From Diphasiastrum complanatum (lineage: Eukaryota > Streptophyta > Lycopodiopsida > Lycopodiales > Lycopodiaceae): a stretch of 64,000 nt of DNA. The stretch covers positions 21,758,317-21,822,316 of the forward strand of contig CM055109.1 in assembly GCA_029204225.1 (NCBI GenBank). The letters are read 5' to 3'. This document shows, one piece after another, positions 11,121 to 21,280 of this stretch. The position numbers and the translations under genes were made by a program. How positions within the stretch are numbered: the first letter of the stretch is position 1; every line of letters starts with the position of its first letter. Under the pieces are notes generated by a model. It made no database searches. It had not been told where the DNA came from and was given only the letters and a program-made list of their open reading frames with translations.

Positions 11121-13092
11121 AGAAAATTGTCTATGTTGTATCGGTAGGGTGATATTTTTTGTTCACTTTCCCAAGCTGCTTCGACATGGAGTACTTCATT
11201 AGATTCTTCAAATCCAGCACAAAAAAGTGGCTCTTGATGGACTTCTGGTTTAGCTTGAGTTAACTTTTGTGCTAATACTTCTTTTGCTTTTGGTACCAAC
11301 TTCAGGAACTCTCCCAATGAAATATTGATCTTACTAGACAAAATATTCATGAGCAGTTCTGTTTGCGACACTTCCGGTTTAGTCATCTTGAAGGGTTCTT
11401 CATGATGATACAACCGAGCATTCATATCTATACGTGAATTATTTGGTGGTTGCACTGATGAATAATGAACTTCGACTGTTGCTTTAGCAGCTTCAAGCTC
11501 CTCTTCCTCTTGCAAATGTTTAATCCACTGCCTCATATCTTGATATCTTCTCTTTTATGCATGAAGATTTGGATAGACTCCAGATGCTATTGGTATATCA
11601 GTTAATGGTATAGAATCAGCAGGTACTGGTTCTGCTACAAGTTCTTTCTACTTCTGTGCTCTGGTAACCACCATCAAGGGTACACTTGGTTCATTCTGAG
11701 CTGTTGGTCTTTGCTTAGTTGTTATCAAATTTACAGGAGCTGTGACTGGTGGTGGCTTCGGTCTTGCTAGACACTCCTTGTAGCAATGTCCATAACCACA
11801 ATCATGACAGAATGGCACAAATTTGCCTTTGTTTGGACATTCTGCAACTCTGTGATTTTCTCCACATGCAAGACATCCAAGTGGTGCTCTGGTCCAGTTT
11901 CTAGATGCTTGTTGTTGTATGGCAGCATAAATAACATAATGTTCTGAAGATCCACCTTCATAATCATTACTATAATTTCATTGCTCGGTACCTCTGTAAG
12001 GTTCTGGTTCCATCAAATTGGCAGGAGGAGCAGATTGTATTGGTGGGGCAAGTAAGGCTTCCAGGTATCCAAGAGCAGATTGACGAGGTCTAGCTACTGG
12101 ATTTTCTCCATAAAGTGGTTCTTGATATCCCGTCTGGGCATTCCGTTGCTAAATAATCCAAGGATTGAAGATGCAAAAAGCAGTCTCATGATCAGGCGAA
12201 TTACACAAATGACATATACTGATTTCCATTCATTTTTTCAATTGAGGACACTCATTCACTGTGTGATTTCCCGTACAAATGGAACACCAGACATTTTCTC
12301 TGGTAGGAAAAGTCTTTGCAAACTTCTCAGGTTACCTCTTCGCTTGTCCATGGAAATCTTCCAATGCTTTGATCTTCTCATCAAATTGCGACTGCAACTT
12401 TTCCATCTGTTTCTGTTGGTTCTTTCCAAGTTTTGCGAACCCATTGAGCATCATCTTTGCAGTAGCATTGACATTCGTTGATGCAATAGTGGTGGATGTC
12501 GTAGTGGTCTGCCCTGCTGTATAATTCAACATACTGATATTCAACTCATCGTCTGAATCTTCATCCTCCTTCCGAAATTGCATCGTCCATAGCGTTTTGC
12601 AAAATTGCATACTCATTATGGCGTTTCAGCTCATTTTTTATCCTTTTAGGTAGACCTCACAAAAACCACATAATCATGGCATTTTCATTAATCAGGTTCG
12701 CACTCAGATCTGAGGCATTTAACCCGTTCAATATAATCTCGAACCATTTTCCACTTTTCCATATTAATTTTACTTAAAAGTAGAAAAGGGTCTTCCATAA
12801 ACTTTCGAGGTTTAAACCGTGTGATAAGGGCTTGTTTGACAGTCTCTCAATCTGTACGTTTAATTTCATCTTGATTGTAGTACCAATCTTGTGTTGCGCC
12901 TGTTAAGGCCATTGGAAATAGCTTAAGTTTATCCTGGGGAAAAATGTCGCCATAGACTTCACAAGGTTCAGAATAGATCTGAAGAAATCTAACTGGATCT
13001 ATTAATCCATTGTATTTGGGTAGATCCAGATGGGTTGCTCTCCTAACAATGATTGGATTGACTTCCTAAGGAGCACCTCCAGGGGCAGCCAT
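11105..13092 (-). pseudogene. Gypsy gag polyprotein with zinc knuckles (broken frame)
   Basis: Start at 13092: MAAPGGAPQEVNPIIVRRAT. The capsid-type gag core follows: LPKYNGLIDPVRFLQIYSEP, FPMALTGATQDWYYNQ, ALITRFKPRKF. 12616-12332 is a coiled coil (MMLNGFAKLGKNQQKQMEKL). Zinc-knuckle-like clusters are CSICTGNHTVNECP (about 12245-12285) and CLACGENHRVAECP with FCHDCGYGHCYKEC (about 11780-11895). 11536-11105 is a linker (MRQWIKHLQEEEELEAAK...). Several stops and shifts break it. Gag packages the element RNA. Element orientation is set by the Asp-tRNA PBS at 14314-14330. Confidence 0.75.
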
Positions 13093-14313
13093 TTTTACAG
13101 ATTGGATCAAGCAAACAATGAGATTGAATCTAGATTTTCAATCAAAACTATCTCAGATCAAATCTGCTAGATCTATTCTTCTTGACAAAAACCCGATTCC
13201 TATATCGTGAAAAAGATTCCTAAGATCAACCGATCGATACTTCTCAAAATGAAAAATTCTCAGAATCAAAATCAGACTGTATCAGATTTGACCCAAAATT
13301 TAACAGAGACTTGATTTGAAAAATCAGAACCTAAAAATAGAACTGGCGAAGGTTCTCTAGGTGAAGATTCACTCAGCATCAGCAGTGCTATTTTTGGTAA
13401 GAAAAAACTCTTTGATCAGGTTTCTTTGACAAATTCTATGGAAATAACCTTCATCAAACTCTCAGACTGAGAGTCTTAAAAAAAGATAAAGCTAGAATAG
13501 GACTGGCGAAGGTTCCTGGCACATAAAAGCATAGTTTCTATAGTTTGGTGAGAGTAAAAATAGAGATTTCCTATGATCCGGATAGAATGAATGTTTGGCG
13601 AACTCAAAAATAATAAACTGCTATAAATAGAATAATCTGGTAACTCAGCGAAGGCTTTGGCGAAGAATCAAGAGTAACACGTATTTTTGCAAAAAAGAGA
13701 CTTTTTTGACAAAAATATAATAATATGACAACTGGTCCTCTAAGAAACCTTCTATTTCTGATATTATTCTTCGCCGACCTGGTAGTCTGAATCACACCTA
13801 TGCACAGTGAATCAAATTAAGGTTCTTTTTCTGTATTTTTAGGGTTTTGGTGATTTTTTGCTATTTTTTGGTGGTTTTTCTGATGTTTCTTCAATCTGAA
13901 GGTTCCGTGATCAAAATTGAAGGTGCCTGCAACTCGACGAACATTTTTTGAAAATAAGACAAAAAGTTATCAGCTCTAATAATGATTTTTGTCTTCTTTT
14001 GACCAAAATCTGACAGATTTGACCGATTTTTTTGTTTTTTCTGATATCTCAGATCCAGATGGATCTTAAGATTAGTGATCTGAATAGCTTTCTCTTTTCC
14101 AGATCCAGATGGATCTTAAGATTGGTGATCTGAATAGCTTTCTCTGTTCCATAGTCAAGTTAGATTTCAAACAAGCAAATCCACTCAAATCAGGCAAAGT
14201 CACCCCCAAACTAATCCTAAATGCAGATTTAACACTATTCATGCCACGACAAGATGCCTAATGCAAGCTAACCATCCAACAAACATGTTGCAAACTGAAA
14301 AATTGGCGTAGCT
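13093..14313 (-). other. 5' leader of the gypsy element
   Basis: This non-coding leader of about 1.2 kb lies between the PBS and the gag start. It holds a tandem duplication of about 54 bases at 14048-14145 (units beginning CAGATCCAGATGGATCTTAA). AACTGGCGAAGGTTC also recurs near 13342 and 13502, with slight variation. Long leaders are usual in Tat/Athila-type gypsy elements. Confidence 0.5.
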
Positions 14314-14330
14314 CCCCGACAACGGCACCA
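14314..14330 (-). other. Gypsy primer-binding site (Asp tRNA type)
   Basis: The minus strand reads TGGTGCCGTTGTCGGGG, close to the TGGCGCCGTTGCCGGGG site used by Tat/Athila-type plant gypsy elements. It lies 4 bases inside the LTR that starts at 14335. Confidence 0.85.
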
Positions 14331-14334
14331 AAAT

Positions 14335-14483
14335 TGTAGTGGATTTCTTTCCTTGCCTATCTTCAACCCAAGATCTAATCAATCTAGCATCAAGGAGATG
14401 AAGTTAGTTGTCACGCGTAGATTCGTTCCCATGAGAGCGATAACATATTTCAGATTTCAGCATGAATGGAAGATCCACATCTA
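14335..14483 (-). repeat. Truncated 5' LTR of the gypsy element
   Basis: About 150 bases match 9475-9622 (TGTAGTGG, then TTTCTTTCCTTGCCTATC). The match stops abruptly after CCACATCTA, so about 600 bases of this LTR were lost or displaced. Confidence 0.85.
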
Positions 14484-14867
14484 ATGCTCTCAATGGAGGA
14501 AGAAACTGTGACAATGATCTATTGATCTCTCTCAACAATACAATAAGTTTCTCCAACCTGTTCTCCACGAATTTCAGCCTAATATAGGTAAGAGAGATGA
14601 CTCTTTCTCCTCTCTCTAGAACTTAGGACCCAATTTTAGGGCACCAGTAGCCTAAAATAGCCAATTTTGGCCTATATGTCCAAATAACATGATTTTGGTG
14701 TCATTTCGGAGGTCCTAAAGTTTGAGACTTCTTCAATATAAAATATATACTAAAATAAAAGTATCTAGGCCTCTTTCACACGTGTGAAAGGTTAGATCCA
14801 AAACTATGTACAAAAATTGCCAATTTAGGCCTCAAACTAGCTAGGACATGTTGACAATTTTCACACT
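14484..14867. other. Unassigned segment with a perfect 18-base palindrome
   Basis: No gene is recognised. 14773-14790 is a perfect palindrome, CTTTCACACGTGTGAAAG, with a CACGTG (G-box) core. The text near 14640-14720 loosely resembles the copia LTR at 18822-19200. It may be leftover LTR. Confidence 0.4.
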
Positions 14868-15118
14868 CGACTTGTAGCTAGAGGATTTTCTCAAGTACAG
14901 AACGTCGAGTACACTAAGGCCTTCAATCCAGTAGCTAAACATTCTTCTATCAAACTTCTATTGTCATTTGCTGCTGCAGCAGATTTGGAAATACATCAAA
15001 TTGATGTACAAATAACATATCTTAATGGAGTTATCGAAGAAGACATCTACATGGTGCAACCTGAAGGTTACAATATCGAAGATAAACACAATATGTGTGT
15101 AAACTCCATAAAGCACTG
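14868..15118 (+). pseudogene. Copia reverse transcriptase N-terminal fragment
   Basis: The open frame reads RLVARGFSQVQNVEYTKAF, NPVAKHSSIKLLLSFAAAAD, LEIHQIDVQITYLNGVIEED and IYMVQPEGY. This is the first third of the RVT_2 domain, including the palm strand where the first catalytic Asp is expected (QIDVQITYLNG; usual QMDVKTAFLNG). It stops at the left boundary of the large inverted repeat. No other part of its element is adjacent. Confidence 0.9.
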
Positions 15119-15770
15119 AAAACTTGTTTTATAAGAGACAAGTTCGCAATGCAATATACACTATATAATCTCACTGAAGAGTTTATGCTGAAAAAGACAA
15201 AATGGTAGATGGAGGTAAGAGAGATCGTATCATAGACATAGATGGAGATCTTATCTACTCTGAGTTGTGAGATTTGAATTACACTTAATATTCCATCAAC
15301 AAATTCCTACATATTACTATAGACTAACCTTAAAACCTAAGCCCTACGATAAACCCTAAAACATTGGTGAATGCTCAAAAGACAAAAAGAATTATAGAAA
15401 CAATAGCTCAAAGGCACTTACAAATCACTCACAATTCGTACCTAGTAGAGAGAGCATAATCTCGAACCTCACAAGATACAGAGAAATGAAAGAAATATAT
15501 CCTGATGAAAGCAACATTCCTCATCTAGTCTTGAATTGAGTTACAGGACTGTAAACACCAAACGAATTGAAATGAAAGCAAACCAAACAAACTGATATCA
15601 CCATAAACAGTAAGGACATAGACTTGTAGGAGTGCCTCCACTGCTCCTGGTAGTAAGGGCAAGCCATGGAATAAACAGAGAAAGTAACGGAGCCCCAAAT
15701 GATGCTTGCGAACCCATCTTTGTCGGAGTGGAGTACTTCGGGGTCTCCTGTGTACGTGGGTCCAAACATC
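15117..15770 (-). repeat. Left arm of a large inverted repeat (copy of exon 1 and intron start)
   Basis: The reverse complement matches 16064-16704. By eye I count about 25 differences in a 205-base stretch, roughly 88% identity. The arm covers the first exon from its second Met, its donor site, and about 500 bases of intron 1 of the three-exon gene at 16057-23087. The left end abuts a copia RT fragment. Confidence 0.85.
15624..15769 (-). pseudogene. Inverted, truncated copy of exon 1 of the small three-exon gene
   Basis: It reads MFGPTYTGDPEVLHSDKDGF then ASIIWGSVTFSVYSMACPYY, QEQWRHSY, ending at a GTCTATG sequence where the parent exon has a GTCTGT donor. The parent's first Met codon and 5' leader are missing. 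Changes from the parent include Ala to Thr, Gly to Glu, Pro to Leu, Trp to Gln and Cys to Trp. There is no matching exon 2 or 3 downstream on this strand, so it is almost certainly non-coding. If transcribed, it would be antisense to the parent's first exon. Confidence 0.75.
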
Positions 15771-15985
15771 TACTGCCACTTCGATGATGAAGTATGGGAA
15801 CACTTGAAATAAACTAGTGGTAAAAGTAAAGACTTGCCAAAAACTATGAAAATAAATCACAAGATTTTGGGACTCATGACCTCGACTTTCCTCAAGCAGT
15901 ACCAACTTTTAAGCTCCACATGTCGGATGTCGATTTAGGGCCACACGAAAGTGAGAGGGAGATTAGAGAGAAAAGAGAAGCCTCG

Positions 15986-16019
15986 AGCGAGCGAGCGAGA
16001 GAGAGAGAGAGAGAGAGAG
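15986..16019. repeat. GA-rich 5' leader of the small three-exon gene
   Basis: A GAGC/GA repeat, (GAGC)n(GA)n, lies 40-70 bases upstream of the start codon at 16057, inside the spacer of the inverted repeat. GA tracts are frequent in plant 5' leaders. A very similar GAGC/GA leader precedes the other resident gene (43173-43270). Confidence 0.6.
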
Positions 16020-16056
16020 GGTGGGAAGGAGGTGCAGGAGGCTGCGCGAGAGAGAT

Positions 16057-18909
16057 ATGGAGAAGATGTTTGGACCAGCGTACACAGGAGACCCCGGAGT
16101 ACCCCACTCCGACAAGGATGGGTTCGCAAGCATCGTCTGGGGCTCCATTGCTTTCTCTGTTTATTCGCTGGCTTGCCCTTACTACTGGGAGCAGTGCCTC
16201 CACTCCTACAAGTCTGTTTCCTTCCCGTTTATGGCAATATCAGTTTGTTTGGTTTGCTTTTATTTCAGTTCGTTTGGTGTTTATAGTTCCCTTACAGATG
16301 AGGAATGCTGCTTTCATCAGGATATATTTCTTTCATTTCTCTGTATCTTGTGAGGTTCGAGATTATGCTCTGTTAGGTACGAATTGTGAGTGATTTGTAA
16401 GTGCCTTTGAGCTGTTGTTTCCAGAATTTTTTTTGTCTTTTGAGTATTCACCACTGTTTTAGGGCTTATGGTTAGGGTTTAGGTTTTAAGGTTAGTTTAT
16501 CAGTAATATGTAGGGATTTGTTGATGGAATATTAAGTGTAATTAAAATCTCACACCTCAGAGCAGATAAGATACCCCTCTATGTCTATGATACGGTCTGT
16601 CTTACCTCCTCCTGCCATTTTGTCTTTTTCAAGTATAAACTCTTCAGTAAGATTATATAGTGTATATTGCATTGCGAACTTGTCTCTTTTAAAAGAAGTT
16701 TTCAACTATACTTTTATCAATTAAAATTTCAACTATAGTTGAGCTGGTATTATTGCATATTCCAAGGATGGCTTCCTCCGTACAACCAAAAATGCCAAAG
16801 TGAGAGATTGTAGGCTTTTTTCCATACCAAACTTCATAAGGAGCAACCAAAAATGCGAAAGTGAGAGATTGTAGGCTTCTTTCCATACCAAACTTCATAA
16901 GGAGTTAATACTTTCAATGCTTTAGTAGGACAACGATTGCTTTTGTATGCTGCCGTTATAACCGCTTCAGCCCAAAACTTGTGAGGCAGCCCCTTTGCTT
17001 TGAGCATGCAACGGGCCATCTCCATAAGTGTGCGATTCTTTCGCTCGGCAACACCATTTTGTTGAGGCGTATAGGGAGTTGTCATTTGATGTAAAATTCC
17101 CTTTTCTCGAAGAAATGCACCGAACGTATTCTTAATGTGTTCCCCTCCTCGATCGGTGCGTAGGGTCTTCAAAGAATGCCCAAACTGATTTTCCACCATT
17201 GCTAGAAAATCTTTGAAATGTTGAAAAACTTCCGATTTAGCCTTCATAGGATAGATCCATGTAAAACGGGAAAAGTCATCAATAAAAGTCACAATATAGA
17301 TGCACTTTCCAATGGATTTGGTCCTCATTGGATTACCAAATCAAATTTATCAAGAACCCTTATAGTTCCATCAATTGGAAAAGGTTTCCTTTGAAACTTT
17401 TCAAGTATGCACCCCTCGCATATATGCCCCTCGACTGCTCAATAGTAGGAATGTCTTCTACCATATTAAATGGTTTCAGCTTCTTCAAACTTGCAAAGTT
17501 GAGATGCCCAAACCTTGCGTGCCACAATTAAGCCAACTCCAATGATTGTGATGTAGAAGCAACAAGGCAGGCGTCGCTCATAGGTATCCATAATGAATAA
17601 GCCAGCATGCATTGTTCCCGAAACAATAATCAAGAGTGATCTTTTAGGATCCTTGACAAGACACTTATCTTCTTTGAACTCAACAACTAGTCCTTGCTTC
17701 AACATAGTTGAAACCGAAAGAAGATTCTTCTTGATTCCCGGAACATAAAGCACATTCTTAATGTACTTTTCTACACCATTAGGCAAAATGATGGCTACAA
17801 TTCCAATTCCATGAATAGAATAAGATGCATCATCCGCACATTGTTCCATTTTGCACTTTCACTAATTTAGTGAATGGTTCTTTACGAGAAGTCATATGAC
17901 GAGTAGCACCACTATCAATCATCCATTCAATGGGCTGAAAATCAGCAACTTGCAAAACAGAATCTGAATTCCTCATAGATGTGGTAGTACTAGTAGAAGC
18001 AATATTAGACACAAAAGCATAGTCTTGGTTGAAGAGATCACCACTAGCTTCAAGCTCTTGCTCCAAAGTAGCAAGTGAAGCACTAGTATCAATTCCTTTA
18101 CTCTCCTCTTTCGCAAGCTTCTTCTTACAATCCTTGATGAAGTGCCCATACCTTTTGCAATAATGGCACTTCCCTTTCTTCTTTTGAGTGTTGATATTAC
18201 AAAGAGCTAAAAGTAGGAGCACAAGATGTCTTTCAATCTGCAACCAAAGTGCCCAAAAGATGATGGATAGATGGTTGTCCTTTTGCACAAAAAAACCAGC
18301 TTCTTGAAAATTACGTTAGCTTCAATTGAAGCTTACACCGAAACCCAATTAGGAAGCCAAATAGTGTGATCAACACACACTCCAATAGGGCTGTTGAAAG
18401 CACCCTACTGCTTGCTGAGAATTTGCAAATTTTCAGCCACAAGTTGACTTAACCCTGGATAGGGTTTGCTGAATTTTGGGCGCCCTCCTACACAAATGCA
18501 AACCTGAAAACAAAAACAACAAGATAAGGAGACACCACAACCAAAAATCAGTAGCAGATTTTTGGGCGCCCTCCTCCAAAGAAAACTTGCTGCGTTTGCA
18601 TAAAATTCAGATTTGAGATTCTGATTTTTGGGTGCCAAAATTGCTCCTCCAAGATCTCTGATGGCCGCCCTCCTTCAACCTGAAAAGAGACAAAAAAGTT
18701 GATCCAAACTCCACTTGAAAAGATCAACAAGATGCTGAAATTTCACAACAAAAAGCAGAGAAGCTCCTCTTCTGGTAGGGCGCCAAACAAGCTTGTTGCA
18801 GATCTGGTAGCTCTGATACCATGTAGGAAAGCAAGAGTCAAGTCACCAAGTTCTAGTTATCAATCAATCTCCACAGAAAACAAGAGAGAAGAGGCTGGGC
18901 GCCCAACTC

Positions 18910-18972
<63 letters not shown>

Positions 18973-20912
18973 ATCAACAAGAGCAATGGAGAGCAATGAT
19001 TAGCCAAATTGTAAAAATGGAATACACAATGGCACCCCCAAAAGTCAAGATAGGGCCCCTAAACAAAATTAGATCTCTAAGGACCCACGAGTCAGTACAT
19101 GACCAAAATTGGGTCCAACTAAACTTAAGACAAACTTAAGATGTCTTAAATAACTAAATACCCATGGTTACACAAATCTCGACCTTTTGGGTCAAAGTAA
19201 CCTATGGATTAACTTTAGCATAGTCATTTATTCTCGCGATCAACGAGCCTCAGAACAGAGTAGATGGGGCGCATGACGTCCATCAGCTGCTGCATATCCA
19301 CCCAGAAAGGCTCCATGAAGAGGATGTCGTGGAAGGTCAAGCCCTCTGGGGTCGTGGATAGGTCCATGGCGGTGAACTCTGTAGAAGTAGCCATGCGCTG
19401 CAAATCACCCTTGACATGTGTAGCCGCTCGAGCATGATGAACTGGTAGGCGAAGCAGGTGCGAGCGGGCTTCTTCAAGTCGAGCCTGAATTGACAAACGG
19501 AATGAGAGGCACACATGAAACGACCCAAAAAAAAAGAAGCATTTTTAACGAGCCAAAAAATAAGTAGCAGCTTACCTGCTGAATGTGCGGAAAAGGGCAG
19601 TCATGCGGCGCTTGCGTGTGACGAAGTCCACAACCGCAAGTGCCCTCGTGAGAATCTCACTGACCCAAGGCAGGCTCCCGATGGAATGCAGGAGGAGGTC
19701 TAGTGAGTGTGCGACACATGGAGTCCACACAATGGAGGGGTACTCTGCCATAAGAAGCTCCCCCATACCGCGGCAGTTGGACGCATTGTCCGTCACAACC
19801 TTTCGCGATACGTTCACACGATCAGTTCACAGCTTTGCAATCAATCGAAAACTACGCAAAACTATTGTATCAACATTAAGCAGTAAATGACCAAACAACT
19901 AATGAAAGAAGGTTGTACCTGGACAACGCGCTGTGGCCCGACCTCCTCTATCGCTGCGCGAATGATGCCGTATATGTACTCGGCTGAATGCACTCTCCCT
20001 GCCTCGGAGGCGTCGATGCTGCGCAGGAACATGGAATCGTAACAACTAGAAACAATCACGTTGATGAGTGGATGTCTACGACGATCAGTCCACCCATCAG
20101 CCATGATGGAGCATCCGTATCTATCCCAAGCCTCATGCAGTGCGGCCAGTCTCTCTCTAACTGATGCAACCCGCCCCTGGAGCAAAGGGCCACGTAGTGC
20201 ATCGGCTGTGGGTGGTGTGTAGCCGGGCCCGCAGACTGCAACTTTCGAGATAGCCTCTCGAAAGATGCGGGATGATGCCATGATAAAGGGGAGGTTCAGG
20301 TCATAGAACATCTGTGCTATGGTCTTGGTGGCCTCTATGTGCTGCCCCTCTCTGAAAGATCTTATCATGGACATCTGTCTGGTGCCTCAGGATGTGGATG
20401 GTTGGGAGGATGTGGATGGACGATGCGGACCTGGAGATGGTGGCATAGGTGCAGGTGCGGAAGCGGAGGATGTGGACGGGCCGTGCACATCTGACGGTGA
20501 TGGCACAGGCGTAGATAGCAGTGGAGGCTGTGGATCCATGGGGAGTACTGACGGAGGGGATACGGGTGGCGGTGGCGGTGGCGGGTGTGGATGCGACGGT
20601 GGGGGTGGGGGCGGTGGCACTGGGTGTACCAGTGGCAGGGTCCAATGGAAACAGAGTCCGCGGCATCTATGGACAACTTGTCGGGCTCAACAACTGGCTC
20701 AAAATATGCCTCGAGAATGCGAGGCCTCTCCACAGCGGGGATGACCGACCATACAAACGCCGATCCCGTAGTGTCCCCCCGTGGGTCGGACTCACAATTC
20801 CCCCAAATGTGCTCGAACCCGAGAGGCGTTCCTTGTGAACTGCTTTTGACAAAAAGGGCAACGCCACTTTTTGTTAGTTATCAACTCCACCTCATCCCAA
20901 ATGGGACGAGCG

Positions 20913-20987
<75 letters not shown>

Positions 20988-21226
20988 AGCACGCAAATCT
21001 AATATCTCTCTCTCTCTCTCTTCTCCTAGACCCCAAACCCAAGCACCCTAAACCCTAAATCCTAAACTCACACACACACACCATGTCTCGTACACACGCG
21101 CACACGCACAAATCCTCTCTCTCTCACACACAAATCACCACACACACACATCTGTATGCACACAAATCAACAATATCCACACACACAAACACACAATCAT
21201 CACACACACACACACACAAACACCAT

Positions 21227-21280
<54 letters not shown>

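Noticed and set aside
20319-20838. Gly-rich and Pro-rich ORFs on both strands
   Set aside because: They arise from the low-complexity linker of the hAT transposase remnant; only the minus strand fits the flanking domains.
21047-21065. CCCTAAA-type interstitial telomere
   Set aside because: Only about 2.5 units, expected by chance in a CT/CA-rich patch.
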